Shown piece by piece: positions 1-8,991 of a DNA stretch of 64,000 bases. How positions within the stretch are numbered: position 1 is the first letter of the stretch; the number at the start of each line of letters is the position of its first letter. The translations under genes were made by a program, and so were the position numbers. The DNA is taken from contig NZ_LT629762.1 of assembly GCF_900105155.1 (NCBI RefSeq), positions 5,775,501 to 5,839,500 of the forward strand, given 5' to 3'. The DNA comes from Pseudomonas prosekii. Lineage in GTDB: Bacteria; Pseudomonadota; Gammaproteobacteria; Pseudomonadales; Pseudomonadaceae. The notes below the pieces were generated by a model that worked only from the letters and a program-made list of their open reading frames with translations, was not told the DNA's origin and searched no databases.

Positions 1-699
1 ATGATCGCGGAACGATTGGCTGTCGCGATACGCCAGCACGCTGCGCCCGCGCAAGCGACCGTCGAATGCCAGCGGCCCGCCGACGTCGACGTAGCTGTAG
101 TAATCGTCATAACTGCCGCCGCTGACCCCGGTCTGCGCTTGCCATTGCGCGGTCGGGCGCTTGCGCACCATGTTGATCGTGGCGGACGGGTCGCCGGCGC
201 CGGTGGTCAACCCGGTAGCGCCGCGAACCACTTCGATGCGGTCGTAGATGATGGTGTCGGAGTCGGATTTCATCCGCCCGAAGGTGTTGAGCATGCCGTC
301 AATCTGGAAGTTGTTGATGGTGTAGCCGCGCGACGAATAGCTGACGCGGTCCGAGTCGTTGTGCTGGACCACCACGCCGGTGGTCTGGCTCATGGCTTCG
401 GTCAGCGTGCCGAGCTTGAAGTCGTCCATTTGCTGGCGCGTGACCACGGACACCGATTGCGGGGTTTCCTTGATCGACAGGTTGAGCCGCGTCGCGGTGC
501 TCATGGCGCCGGTGGTGTAGGACTCGGTGTGTTCGGTGGTGGTGCCCAGACCTTCGGCGGTGACGTTGGTCGCGGTGAGCTCCAAAGCGCTGGCGGCCGG
601 GTCTTTGTCGGGTTCGGTTTCGGCCAGCAGGTCGGGGCTCAGGGCTGCGCTGCACAGGCCGAGGGTCAAGGTCATGGAACGGGTGATAGGCGCGAACAT
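1..699 (-). CDS. TonB-dependent siderophore receptor, N-terminal part (gene runs off the window start)
   Basis: Reading the minus strand from an ATG at 699 gives 233 codons open to the window edge. The N-terminus is a signal peptide followed by a TonB-box-like stretch (ELTATNVTAEG) and a plug domain with the family segments IKETPQSVSVVTRQQM, RGYTINNFQIDG and DRIEVVRGATGL. This is the layout of outer-membrane ferric-siderophore receptors of the FpvA/FoxA class. There is no room for an N-terminal signalling (STN) domain between the signal peptide and the plug, so it probably does not feed an anti-sigma/sigma pair directly. A Fur-box-like site lies about 80 bp upstream. The beta-barrel is outside the window, so the substrate cannot be named. 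Confidence 0.9.
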   Translation of the reverse strand, partial: MFAPITRSMTLTLGLCSAALSPDLLAETEPDKDPAASALELTATNVTAEGLGTTTEHTESYTTGAMSTATRLNLSIKETPQSVSVVTRQQMDDFKLGTLTEAMSQTTGVVVQHNDSDRVSYSSRGYTINNFQIDGMLNTFGRMKSDSDTIIYDRIEVVRGATGLTTGAGDPSATINMVRKRPTAQWQAQTGVSGGSYDDYYSYVDVGGPLAFDGRLRGRSVLAYRDSQSFRDH

Positions 700-775
700 C
701 GCGGCCGACTCCTTGTCTTCGAGGGAAAAATTCCGTTTGCTCAAAGACGAAGGCGGGCGGGGGGATTTAGGCTAA

Positions 776-794
776 AACGAGAATTATTATCATC
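776..794 (-). promoter_or_regulatory. Candidate Fur box upstream of the siderophore receptor
   Basis: The minus strand reads GATGATAATAATTCTCGTT, which matches the 19-bp Fur consensus GATAATGATAATCATTATC at 12 positions by my count. It sits about 77 bp upstream of the receptor start, where an iron-repressed promoter is expected. The assignment rests on sequence similarity and context only. Confidence 0.6.
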
Positions 795-805
795 TTTAGG
801 AAAGG

Positions 806-967
806 ACTGTAGGAGCGAAGCTTGCTCGCGAAGGGGTCGGCACATTCAACAATGATGTTGCGTGACAGACCGCTATCGCGAGCAAGCTCAGCTCCTACAA
901 GGGTCGGCACATTCAACATTGATGTTGCGTGACAGACCGCTATCGCGAGCAAGCTCAGCTCCTACAA
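806..967. repeat. REP palindrome followed by two 67-bp tandem copies
   Basis: A REP-type element (GTAGGAGCGAAGCTTGCTCG) is followed by two almost identical direct copies of a 67-bp unit, at about 834-900 and 901-967. The only difference I see is one base (CAACAAT versus CAACATT). Each unit contains TATCGCGAGCAAGCTCAGCTCCTAC, the inverted counterpart of the REP arm. The region separates the receptor promoter from the 3' end of the phosphoethanolamine transferase gene and may act as its terminator. Confidence 0.85.
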
Positions 968-978
968 GGGCGGCGGGG

Positions 979-2727
979 TTATTGCTTGACCACCGTTGGC
1001 TCGGGGAGCACGGGGTTTTTCGGTTTGATCAGGCTGAAGTCGATCAGCGGGCGCTGTTTGCTTTCGTACGGGTTGCCGATCATCAGCGGGCGCGGGGTGA
1101 AGCTGTCGCTGACCAGGCTTTTGCTGCGATCCAGTTCGTCGAAACTCAGCCCGGCCAGGTCGGCCCAGGTGTGGATCAAGTGCGAGCTGCTGTAAGGGCG
1201 GCTCAGGTCGGCGGCAAAATTCCAGTCGTGACTTTCGCGCCATTTCGGCGAGGCCCATGCCATGAACGGAATGGTGTACATCGGCGCCGTCGGCTTGTTT
1301 TCGTTACGCCCGAGGGTCTTGTGGCCCGGGGAGTCGAAAACGTCTTCGCCGTGGTCGGAGAGGTACAACAGGAAGCCGTTCGGATCGGACTTGGCGTAAT
1401 CCTTGATCAGGCTCGACACCACGAAGTCGTTGTACAGCACCGCGTTGTCGTAGCTGTTGTAGGTTGGCAATTCGTCGTCATGCACGCCGGGTGGCACGCC
1501 GTTGCGGTCCTTGAACTTGTCGAAGGTTGGCGGATAACGGTACTGGTAGCTCATGTGCGTACCGAGCAAATGCACGACGATCAGCTTGCGCGGCGCCGCG
1601 TCACCCAAGGCCTTGTTGAACGGCGCAATCACATCGCCATCGTATTGCGCGGCGTTCTGGTTGCGGTTGTTGTTCAGGTACACCTGCTCGTCAGCCTGTT
1701 CGGAGAACGTGGTGAGCATGGTGTTGCGCTTGGTCATGGTCTGCTGGTTGGTGATCCAGAAGGTTTTGTAGCCGGCCTGTTTCATCATGCTGACCAGCGA
1801 CGGCGTCGACAGGTACAGGTCCGGGTTCTCTTCGTCGGCGAAGGTCAACACCTGTTGCAGCGCCTCGATGGTGTAGGGGCGCGGGGTGATGACGTTGTTG
1901 AAGATCGCCAGTTGATCCTTGAGCTTGTCCAGTTCCGGGGTGGTTTGGCGGTCGTAACCGTAGAGGCTCATGCGCTGACGGTTGGTCGACTCGCCGATGA
2001 CCAGCACCAGCGTCTGCGGCTTGTCGGCATCGGCACTCTGGAGGTTTTTCAGCGGCGCGATCTTGCTCGCGCTGTGCAGCATGTCCTGCATGCCGGCCAG
2101 GGTGTCGAGGTAACGGTGATAGGCCACGGCCATCTGCCATGGCACGGCCGGCTCGATGCGTGTTTCGAATTTCTCGAAACCGCCGGCGAGGCTGCCGGTG
2201 CGCGCGGTTTGCTTGATCAGCGGGTAACCGACCACGGCGATGATGATCGCGGTGGCGGCGACCAGCGCCTGACCGCGCGGCAGGTACACCGGGCGCAAGC
2301 GGGTCCACAGGAAGTAGGCGAACAGGGTATGGGCGAGGAACGCCGCAACCATCCACCAGGCAAAGTATTGAGTCATGTACTCGCCAGCTTCAGAGATGTT
2401 CGACTCGAACATGATGAAGATGACGCTCTGGGAAAACTCCTGCTGATAGATGAAGAAGTAGCCCAGGCTGGCCATCGAGCAGGCCCACAACACAACGCCG
2501 ATCAGCGCCGACAACAGGCGCGTGCGCTTGGGGAACAGCAACATCGGCGCGAGCCACACGGCACTCATCACGAAAGCCTGGCGGAACCCGGTGAAACCGG
2601 AGGTGCCAGTCAGCTGGATCAGCAGTTGGGTAATACCCGAGAAGTACCAGAAGAACACGAACAGCCAGAGAAATCCGGCCCAATCAAATCCTGTCGCAGA
2701 CGTTTTGCTGCGTTTGAACACTGCCAT
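979..2727 (-). CDS. cptA: Phosphoethanolamine transferase, CptA/EptC type
   Basis: The 582-residue product has about five N-terminal membrane helices (to roughly residue 180), then a periplasmic alkaline-phosphatase-fold sulfatase domain. Family landmarks are LVLVIGESTNRQRMSLYGY, the nucleophile region ITPRPYTIEALQ and the metal-binding LSDHGEDVFDSPGH. Enzymes of this family move phosphoethanolamine from phosphatidylethanolamine to lipid A or to LPS core heptose/Kdo. The NRQRMSLYGY and TPRPYT segments resemble CptA (core) more than EptA (lipid A), but I cannot settle the acceptor from sequence. A long opposite-strand ORF covers the same region and looks like a GC-rich shadow. Confidence 0.88.
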   Translation of the reverse strand: MAVFKRSKTSATGFDWAGFLWLFVFFWYFSGITQLLIQLTGTSGFTGFRQAFVMSAVWLAPMLLFPKRTRLLSALIGVVLWACSMASLGYFFIYQQEFSQSVIFIMFESNISEAGEYMTQYFAWWMVAAFLAHTLFAYFLWTRLRPVYLPRGQALVAATAIIIAVVGYPLIKQTARTGSLAGGFEKFETRIEPAVPWQMAVAYHRYLDTLAGMQDMLHSASKIAPLKNLQSADADKPQTLVLVIGESTNRQRMSLYGYDRQTTPELDKLKDQLAIFNNVITPRPYTIEALQQVLTFADEENPDLYLSTPSLVSMMKQAGYKTFWITNQQTMTKRNTMLTTFSEQADEQVYLNNNRNQNAAQYDGDVIAPFNKALGDAAPRKLIVVHLLGTHMSYQYRYPPTFDKFKDRNGVPPGVHDDELPTYNSYDNAVLYNDFVVSSLIKDYAKSDPNGFLLYLSDHGEDVFDSPGHKTLGRNENKPTAPMYTIPFMAWASPKWRESHDWNFAADLSRPYSSSHLIHTWADLAGLSFDELDRSKSLVSDSFTPRPLMIGNPYESKQRPLIDFSLIKPKNPVLPEPTVVKQ

Positions 2728-2915
2728 TCAGAACTCCCACCGGTATTGTTTAAGCTCCGGCGTCATCAAGCGAACCCACGAAATACCACTGTCCGGGAAC
2801 CGAACAGCCACAAGGATCGGGAGTATCGCTAGGGGAGTGTGAAAAGTTTGTGAGTTTTGTTCAGGAACGCGACAGGTAGTCCTGCAGCCAATGGCTTTTC
2901 ATTGACTGCAGGCCT

Positions 2916-3021
2916 CTGTGGCGAGGGGGTTTACCCCCGTTGGGCCAGCGAAGCGCCCTGTGTTTCTGGACAAGAATGGGACTGCTGCGCAGTCCAGCGG
3001 GGGCAATCCCCCTCGCCACAG
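2916..3021. repeat. Long inverted repeat of the CTGTGGCGAGGGGG family
   Basis: The arms CTGTGGCGAGGGGGTTTACC and GGGGGCAATCCCCCTCGCC face each other over about 106 bp, with an inner CTGCTGCGCAGTCCAG segment. This is one of the recurring intergenic palindromes of fluorescent pseudomonads. It lies in the 316-bp gap between the cptA start and the 3' end of the small coiled-coil gene. I see no other feature in that gap. Confidence 0.75.
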
Positions 3022-3043
3022 GGTCGCCGGCGGAACTGGGAGG

Positions 3044-3223
3044 TCAGGCGTTCAACGCGGGCATGGCGTGCCCGGCCAACTGTGCCTGCTGTTGCAACAA
3101 TTGCCGTAGCTGCACCACCTGGTTTTTCAAGGCGTCGCGCTCGTCTTTCAATTGGCGCAGTTCATCACGACGGATCGTGACGTAGAGAGTTTGTGGGGGA
3201 CGTGCGGTAACGATTGTGTCCAT
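3044..3223 (-). CDS. Small coiled-coil protein, 59 residues
   Basis: The minus strand encodes a 59-residue protein from ATG at 3223, preceded by a good ribosome site (GAGGTGAGCA, ending next to the ATG). The first 15 residues are extended (IVTARPPQTLYVTIRR). The rest is an amphipathic helix with leucine heptads (DELRQLKDERDALKNQ, VVQLRQLLQQQAQL), so a homodimeric or partner-binding coiled coil is likely. No signal peptide or membrane segment is visible. I do not recognise a named family. It is divergent from gnd and may share its upstream region. Confidence 0.7.
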   Translation of the reverse strand: MDTIVTARPPQTLYVTIRRDELRQLKDERDALKNQVVQLRQLLQQQAQLAGHAMPALNA

Positions 3224-3497
3224 TGCTCACCTCGCAAATGGCCTGCATCAACTGTGATTGTGTCGTTCTTGCGAGCGACTCCTTCACTATCGGCCGCGAT
3301 TTTGATTTCTTTTGCCCGTGAATGGAACTTTTTTATTTTTCACGGTCGGTGTGTCTTTAAGACGATTGCCGACGTTATGTGTCTGGAATCGGGCACAATG
3401 CCCGGAAACTTCATCCCGGCGCTCTGGACTAACCCACATTAGTCGCGTTGGGCTATAACCTTTGACACACTTTATTTGTAGTAAGGAGCATCAGCAC

Positions 3498-4478
3498 ATG
3501 CAACTCGGGATTATTGGACTGGGCCGCATGGGCGGTAACATTGCGCGGCGCCTGATGCTCAATGGGCATACCACCGTTGTTTACGACCGCAATACCGCCT
3601 TCGTCGAAAACCTCGCCAAAGAGGGTTCCACCGGCGTCGCCGACCTGCCTGCACTGGTCGCCGGCCTGGCCAAGCCACGAGCCATCTGGGTCATGCTGCC
3701 GGCCGGTGCACCGACCGAAGACACCATCGACACCCTGAGCAACCTGCTCGAGGCGGGCGACACCATCATCGATGGCGGCAACACCTACTATAAGGACGAC
3801 ATTCGCCGGGCTAAAACCCTCGCGGACAAAGGCCTGCACTACATCGACGTCGGCACCTCCGGCGGCGTCTGGGGCCTGGAGCGCGGCTACTGCATGATGA
3901 TCGGCGGCGACGCCGAGACCGTCACGCGCCTCGATCCATTGTTCGAAAGCCTGGCGCCGGGCCTGGGTGATATCCCGCGCACCAAGGACCGCAAGTCCGA
4001 TGACGACCGTGCCGAGCGTGGCTACATCCACGCCGGCCCAGCCGGTTCGGGTCACTTCGTGAAGATGATCCACAACGGCATCGAGTACGGCATGATGCAG
4101 GCCTTCGCCGAAGGCTTCGACATTCTCAAGACCAAATCCAGCACTCATCTGCCGGAAGACCAGCGCTTCGACCTCAACGTCGGCGACATCGCCGAAGTCT
4201 GGCGCCGTGGCAGCGTGGTCTCCTCGTGGCTCCTCGACCTGACGGCCGACGCCTTGGCCACCGATCCCAAGCTCGACGGCTATTCCGGCGAAGTGGCCGA
4301 CAGCGGTGAAGGTCGCTGGACCATCGAAGCTGCGATGGAGCAAGCCGTGCCGGTACCGGTGCTGTCGAACTCGCTGTTCTCGCGCTACCGTTCGCGCGGT
4401 CAGGGCACCTTCGGCGACAAAATTCTCTCGGCCCAGCGCTTCGGCTTCGGCGGCCACGTGGAGACTCCGAAAAAATGA
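3498..4478 (+). CDS. gnd: 6-phosphogluconate dehydrogenase (decarboxylating), short form
   Basis: Oxidises 6-phosphogluconate to ribulose 5-phosphate and CO2 in the cytosolic pentose phosphate pathway. The 326-residue product starts with a Rossmann motif ([13 protein letters not shown]), followed by [12 protein letters not shown] and the active-site segment [18 protein letters not shown]. It is clearly shorter than the approximately 470-residue E. coli Gnd and belongs to the short GntZ/YqeC-like group, often NAD-preferring. An in-frame TTG at 3462 exists, but the ATG at 3498 follows AAGGAGCAT and begins exactly at the Rossmann strand. The stop overlaps the zwf start as ATGA, so the two are translationally coupled. 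Confidence 0.93.
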   Translation: MQLGIIGLGRMGGNIARRLMLNGHTTVVYDRNTAFVENLAKEGSTGVADLPALVAGLAKPRAIWVMLPAGAPTEDTIDTLSNLLEAGDTIIDGGNTYYKDDIRRAKTLADKGLHYIDVGTSGGVWGLERGYCMMIGGDAETVTRLDPLFESLAPGLGDIPRTKDRKSDDDRAERGYIHAGPAGSGHFVKMIHNGIEYGMMQAFAEGFDILKTKSSTHLPEDQRFDLNVGDIAEVWRRGSVVSSWLLDLTADALATDPKLDGYSGEVADSGEGRWTIEAAMEQAVPVPVLSNSLFSRYRSRGQGTFGDKILSAQRFGFGGHVETPKK

Positions 4479-5998
4479 CCCATACGATCCGCAATAAATC
4501 CAAAGCAGAACCCGCACCACCGACCACGCTGTTCCTGTTCGGTGCCCATGGTGACCTGGTCAAGCGCTTGCTGATGCCGGCGCTGTACAACCTGAGCCGC
4601 GACGGCCTGCTTGGCGATGGATTGCGGATCATCGGCGTTGACCACAACGCCATCAGCGATGAAGCCTTCGCGCAAAAACTCGAAGACTTCATCCGCACCG
4701 AAGCGGCGAGCAAAGTCGGCAAGGGCGATCAGCTGCTTGATCCGGCCTTGTGGGCCAAGCTTGCAAAAGGCATCAGCTACGTCCAGGGCGACTTCCTGGA
4801 CGACAGCACTTATCAAGCCCTGGCGGCGAAAATCGCCGCCAGCGGCACCGGCAATGCGGTGTTCTATCTGGCCACCGCGCCACGTTTCTTCAGCGAGGTG
4901 GTGAACCGCCTCGGCAGCGCCGGTTTGCTGATTGAAACCCCGGATGCGTTCAGAAGGGTGGTGATCGAAAAACCGTTCGGCTCCGACCTGCACACCGCCG
5001 AAGCGTTGAACGCCTGCCTGCTCAAGGTCATGTCGGAAAAGCAGATCTACCGGATCGACCACTATCTGGGCAAGGAAACCGTGCAGAACATTCTGGTCAG
5101 CCGGTTCTCCAACAGCCTGTTCGAAGCCTTCTGGAACAACCATTACATCGACCACGTGCAAATCACCGCGGCGGAAACCGTCGGCGTTGAAACCCGTGGC
5201 AGTTTCTACGAGCACACCGGCGCATTGCGCGACATGGTGCCCAATCACTTGTTCCAACTGCTAGCGATGGTCGCCATGGAACCGCCGGCCGCGTTCGGCG
5301 CCGATGCGGTGCGTGGCGAGAAGGCCAAAGTGGTGGGCGCGATCCGTCCCTGGTCCGTCGAAGAAGCACGGGCCAACTCGGTGCGCGGGCAATACGCTGC
5401 CGGCCAAGTCGATGGCAAACCGCTGACCGGTTACCGCGAGGAAAACAACGTCGCCCCCGACAGCAGCACTGAAACCTACGTCGCGCTGAAAGTGATGATC
5501 GACAACTGGCGTTGGGTCGGCGTGCCGTTCTATCTGCGCACCGGCAAGCGCATGAGCGTGCGCGACACCGAAATCGTCATCTGCTTCAAACCGGCGCCGT
5601 ACGCACAGTTCCGCGACACCGAAGTCGATGAGTTGCAGCCGACTTACCTGCGCATCCAGATCCAGCCGAACGAGGGCATGTGGTTCGACCTGCTGGCCAA
5701 GCGGCCAGGGCCGGCGTTGAAAATGGCCAACATCGAGCTGGGTTTCGCCTACAAGGATTTCTTCGAAATGCAGCCGTCCACCGGCTACGAGACGCTGATC
5801 TACGACTGCCTGACCGGCGACCAGACGCTGTTCCAGCGCGCCGACAACATCGAGAACGGCTGGCGCGCCGTACAACCGTTCCTCGACGCCTGGCAGCAGG
5901 ACGCGCGCGTTGAAACCTACGCCGCCGGCGAGGACGGCCCACAAGCCGCCGAAGACCTGCTGACCCGCGACGGTCGCGTGTGGCATAGCCTCGGATGA
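4475..5998 (+). CDS. zwf: Glucose-6-phosphate 1-dehydrogenase
   Basis: Oxidises glucose 6-phosphate to 6-phosphogluconolactone, feeding the Entner-Doudoroff and pentose phosphate routes. The 507-residue protein has the full family length. It carries a nucleotide-binding segment near the N-terminus ([15 protein letters not shown], with His where Thr or Ser is usual) and the catalytic signature RIDHYLGKE. It overlaps gnd upstream and the HAD gene downstream by 4 bp each. Fluorescent pseudomonads often carry several zwf copies, and this one travels with gnd instead of with pgl-eda. Confidence 0.95.
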   Translation: MTHTIRNKSKAEPAPPTTLFLFGAHGDLVKRLLMPALYNLSRDGLLGDGLRIIGVDHNAISDEAFAQKLEDFIRTEAASKVGKGDQLLDPALWAKLAKGISYVQGDFLDDSTYQALAAKIAASGTGNAVFYLATAPRFFSEVVNRLGSAGLLIETPDAFRRVVIEKPFGSDLHTAEALNACLLKVMSEKQIYRIDHYLGKETVQNILVSRFSNSLFEAFWNNHYIDHVQITAAETVGVETRGSFYEHTGALRDMVPNHLFQLLAMVAMEPPAAFGADAVRGEKAKVVGAIRPWSVEEARANSVRGQYAAGQVDGKPLTGYREENNVAPDSSTETYVALKVMIDNWRWVGVPFYLRTGKRMSVRDTEIVICFKPAPYAQFRDTEVDELQPTYLRIQIQPNEGMWFDLLAKRPGPALKMANIELGFAYKDFFEMQPSTGYETLIYDCLTGDQTLFQRADNIENGWRAVQPFLDAWQQDARVETYAAGEDGPQAAEDLLTRDGRVWHSLG

Positions 5999-6819
5999 GT
6001 GACGACGTGAAACATCCCATCCGTTTTCTGCTCAGCGACATGGACGGCACGTTGCTGCTGCCCGATCACAGCCTCAGCCAGCGCACCATCGAAGCGGTCC
6101 GCGCCTTGCGTGAGGCCGGCGTGCTGTTCAGCCTGGCCACCGGCCGTCCGCCCAAAGCCATGTTGCAGCAGATCGAAGCCCTGGGCGTCGACCTGCCGAC
6201 CGCCGCGTTCAATGGCGGGACCATCGTCAAACCCGACGGCACGTTGCTGGTCGCGCATTATTTGCCGGTGACTGCCGCGCTGACTGCACTGGCACTGTTT
6301 GCTGATCGCCCGGACATCGAAATCTGGGTGTTCAGCGGCGGCGACTGGCTGCTCAAAGACCCGCACGGCCCGATGGTCCCGCGCGAACAGAGCGGCTTGG
6401 GTTATCCGCCAGTAGTGGTCGAGAGCTTTGAGCCGTATCTGCAGAAGATCGACAAGATCGTCGCCACCAGCAACAACGCGCAGTTGTTGATCGAACTGGA
6501 AGCGCTGCTGCTGCCGAAAGTCGACGGGCAGGCGCAGGTGTCGCGTTCGCAGCCGATTTATCTGGACGTGACGGCGATGCAAGCCAACAAGGGTGATGCG
6601 CTGGCGACCTTGGCCGACTACCTCGGCGTGCCGCTGGAGCAAACGGCGGCGATGGGTGATGGCGGCAACGACCCGGCGATGTTTCATCGTGCCGGGTTGT
6701 CGATTGCCATGGGCCAGGCTGAAGAAACGGTCAAACGCCAGGCCGACGTCGTCACCGGCGCCAACACCGAGGACGGCGCCGCGCAAGCAATCGAGCGCTA
6801 TATCCTGCCCCGCACGTAA
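5995..6819 (+). CDS. HAD-superfamily sugar phosphatase, Cof/YidA type
   Basis: The 274-residue protein has HAD motif I LLSDMDGTLLLPDH (DxD nucleophile and acid/base) and motif IV AMGDGGNDPAMFHRAG, with a C2-type cap between them (roughly residues 85-195). Cof-like HAD enzymes dephosphorylate small phosphosugars and nucleotides. Its ATGA overlap with zwf places it as the third gene of a gnd-zwf-HAD operon, which suggests a role near pentose phosphate metabolites, perhaps a phosphogluconate-type or damaged-metabolite phosphatase. The substrate cannot be predicted. Confidence 0.88.
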   Translation: MSDDVKHPIRFLLSDMDGTLLLPDHSLSQRTIEAVRALREAGVLFSLATGRPPKAMLQQIEALGVDLPTAAFNGGTIVKPDGTLLVAHYLPVTAALTALALFADRPDIEIWVFSGGDWLLKDPHGPMVPREQSGLGYPPVVVESFEPYLQKIDKIVATSNNAQLLIELEALLLPKVDGQAQVSRSQPIYLDVTAMQANKGDALATLADYLGVPLEQTAAMGDGGNDPAMFHRAGLSIAMGQAEETVKRQADVVTGANTEDGAAQAIERYILPRT

Positions 6820-6852
6820 AATCACCGCAAAACGATCGCGGCGCGGTCGGGA

Positions 6853-8142
6853 TCAGCCGAAATAGCGGGCGACCACCGCGCGATAACGGCCGTCCAGCGA
6901 ATAGCCACCGACGACGATTCGCCCGTCCGCCTGCACAGCGAGCGAGGTGGCGGTATCGAGGCTGCGCCCCAGACGCGTGCGCACCCAGCCCATGCCCGTG
7001 GCGAAGCTGCGATCCAGCAGTCCGCTCGGCAAATAGCGCGCGAGGATAAAATCCGCTTCGACGCCGCCAATCGTCGCGCCCACCGCCACCACGCGGCCAT
7101 CCGCTTGCGCCTGCGCGGCGGTCCATTGGCTGCCGCTGTGGCCGATTTCCAGGTGCTGCGCTTGGCCCTCGTTGCAATGATGATCCGGGCGACCGTTGCT
7201 GTGGAGCTTGAGCGACAGGCAATGCATCGGGTCCCGGCCGCTGCCGAAACAGTGCAAGTCGCCATTGTCGTGTTGAATGATTTGACTGATTTGCGCGCCA
7301 CGCTCGCGAGATTTGAAGGTCATGAAACCATCGACGGCGAAGCTGTCATCCAGTCGCCCGTCGGCGTGATAGCGCGCAAGCAAGCCTTCTTCGGGGAAAT
7401 TGATCGAACCGCCAGCGAGGATCCGCCCATCGCGCTGCACCGTCAGGCTGCCGAGCCAGGTATTCATCAGTAAATGCCTGACCACTACAAAACCACGACC
7501 GTTGAATTGGTCGTCGAGGCTGCCGTCGGCATTCAAGCGGATCAGCAGCCCGACGTGATCGGCAAGTTCGAAATGATGATTGGCCAGCAGCAGGATTCGC
7601 CCATCGTCTTGAACGTCGACAGCACAGGCTTCGGCGCCCGGAACGCCTGGCGGCAACCAGTCGTCACGCATGCCCAGCGACAGATTGCCGGGCAGGCGCA
7701 CGACCAATCGGCCATTGTCGCCAAACTCGCGAACCGGTTGGCCATGGGCGTCAAACAGGGCCAGCGCCGGCAGGCTGCGGTGCGCGTTTTCGTAGTGCAA
7801 ACCGGACAACAGAATCGAGCCGCAGGGCAGGATGTGCACGTTGCTGGCCATGGCCTCGCTGCCCAAGGCAAATTGGCCGACCAGACTGCCGAGATTGCCG
7901 AAGGTCAGGTCCGCCGAACCATCGTCCAGCAGCCGCGCCAGGCCAAACCGACTGCCGCCACTGGTGCCGACTTTGGCCGCGACCAGTAACCTGCCACGCG
8001 CATCGATGGCGACGCCGTTGGCCATGCTCGACAAACTGCCGGCGAAATACACCTGCGCTTTGCCATTGGCGGCGAAACTGTGATCAAGGTGTCCGGCTTC
8101 ATTAACGACGGTGGGGCGGGCAATAACAGTTTGGGTGAGCAT
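6853..8142 (-). CDS. Delta-60 repeat protein, probable beta-propeller
   Basis: The 429-residue product is built of repeated units of about 55-60 residues with the pattern G.LD.SF...G..........A...DGRI.. (examples ADGSLDDQFNGRGFVVV, HADGRLDDSFAVDGFMTF, PSGLLDRSFATGMGWVRT and QADGRIVVGGYSLDGRY). This matches the delta-60 repeat family, usually found in secreted or surface proteins. I see no classical signal peptide after the N-terminal MLTQTVIARPTVV. The start at 8142 is backed by AAGGAGATGCGTGC. It is convergent with the gnd operon, with only 33 bp between the stops. The function is unknown. Confidence 0.8.
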   Translation of the reverse strand: MLTQTVIARPTVVNEAGHLDHSFAANGKAQVYFAGSLSSMANGVAIDARGRLLVAAKVGTSGGSRFGLARLLDDGSADLTFGNLGSLVGQFALGSEAMASNVHILPCGSILLSGLHYENAHRSLPALALFDAHGQPVREFGDNGRLVVRLPGNLSLGMRDDWLPPGVPGAEACAVDVQDDGRILLLANHHFELADHVGLLIRLNADGSLDDQFNGRGFVVVRHLLMNTWLGSLTVQRDGRILAGGSINFPEEGLLARYHADGRLDDSFAVDGFMTFKSRERGAQISQIIQHDNGDLHCFGSGRDPMHCLSLKLHSNGRPDHHCNEGQAQHLEIGHSGSQWTAAQAQADGRVVAVGATIGGVEADFILARYLPSGLLDRSFATGMGWVRTRLGRSLDTATSLAVQADGRIVVGGYSLDGRYRAVVARYFG

Positions 8143-8317
8143 GCACGCATCTCCTTTCAGTTCCCTCTACCCGGGCGCCGGGAGGGCAACTTTCGCGTGC
8201 GAAACATTCAATCCCTGAACAGCCAAACACACAACGGTGATAACTAACCAACGGAGGGTCGTTATGTGCCAGAACAGTGTCTTTTTGAACCAATGAAAAG
8301 CGTGCCAAGTAATAACC

Positions 8318-8355
8318 GATCGCAGCCTTGGCAGTTGCTGCACAAGGCTGCGATC
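8318..8355. terminator. Inverted repeat near the 3' end of a small minus-strand gene
   Basis: A 13-bp perfect stem (GATCGCAGCCTTG / CAAGGCTGCGATC) with a 12-nt loop lies 14 bp beyond the stop of the 8369-8635 gene. There is no clear run of T on either side, so it may be a pseudomonad intergenic palindrome rather than a strict intrinsic terminator. Confidence 0.55.
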
Positions 8356-8368
8356 TTTGGACTTTAAA

Positions 8369-8635
8369 TCAGTGCGGCATAGACCACGATTGCAGGGTAT
8401 AGCCATCTTCGCTCAGCGCGGCGCGGGTCTGTTCCAGCAAGTGTTCAAGTTGCACTGGATCGGAATAAGCGCTGCTTGGAATCTGCGCGTGGCTGATGCG
8501 CGTGTTAGTGCGGTCGATGATGCTCAGGCTGAGTTCGCCGTTGCCTTCTTGTGGCGCCCAGGCCACGCATTGAAATGGCTTGAACGCGCGGTCGGCAATC
8601 AAAAGAGCTTCGTTGATACGGAGCGGGGCGGTCAT
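8369..8635 (-). CDS. Conserved hypothetical protein, 88 residues
   Basis: The start at 8635 (MTAPLRINEALL) is preferred over an in-frame codon 24 bp upstream because AGAGAGAAGATCCC provides a ribosome site just before it. The protein is cytosolic, with mixed beta strands (FKPFQCVAWAPQEG, GELSLSIIDRTNTRI) and a C-terminal helix followed by YTLQSWSMPH. I recognise no catalytic motif. It looks like one of the small conserved proteins of Pseudomonas. Confidence 0.65.
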   Translation of the reverse strand: MTAPLRINEALLIADRAFKPFQCVAWAPQEGNGELSLSIIDRTNTRISHAQIPSSAYSDPVQLEHLLEQTRAALSEDGYTLQSWSMPH

Positions 8636-8831
8636 GGGATCTTCTCTCTCTATGCCCAATCAAGTGATCCGCCGTCGGTTGGGCTTACCGTTCGGCTGGT
8701 TACTTGTACTGATGCACGCACCGGGGGGTTGGGTCACACCCAAAGCAAAGAAAATTCAACTTTCTTTCATATACGCAATGTTGAGAGCTACTTGCAGAGC
8801 AGACTGAAAGCTTGGTGAAAGGGCTTAAGTC

Positions 8832-8874
8832 GTTAGGTAACTAACAAACCCCCCCTCTTATAACTAATTAGTTA
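8832..8874. promoter_or_regulatory. Two palindromes upstream of the sigma54 activator gene
   Basis: GTTAGGTAACTAAC (8832-8845) and the perfect 14-bp palindrome TAACTAATTAGTTA (8861-8874) share the half-site TTAGTTA/TAACTAA with centres about 29 bp apart. They sit about 120-160 bp upstream of the activator start inside an AT-rich 356-bp gap (8636-8991). The arrangement resembles a pair of operator sites, but the bound protein is unknown. Confidence 0.4.
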
Positions 8875-8991
8875 ACACTCCTATAGTCAAACGATTTAAG
8901 GCCCTGTCAATTTCTTGCTAATGTTACAGCCAGGTCCGCCAAACGACTGTTTTTAATAATATTTCCTTTAATTTGGCGCCAAGGAACAGTC

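Noticed and set aside
862..2832. 656-codon plus-strand open frame opposite cptA
   Set aside because: Composition is that of a GC-rich antisense shadow (Arg/Val/Gly/Gln-rich, no domain), while the minus strand gives a complete phosphoethanolamine transferase.
3462..3497. N-terminal extension of gnd from TTG 3462
   Set aside because: It adds 12 residues before the Rossmann strand and lacks a ribosome site, unlike the ATG at 3498.
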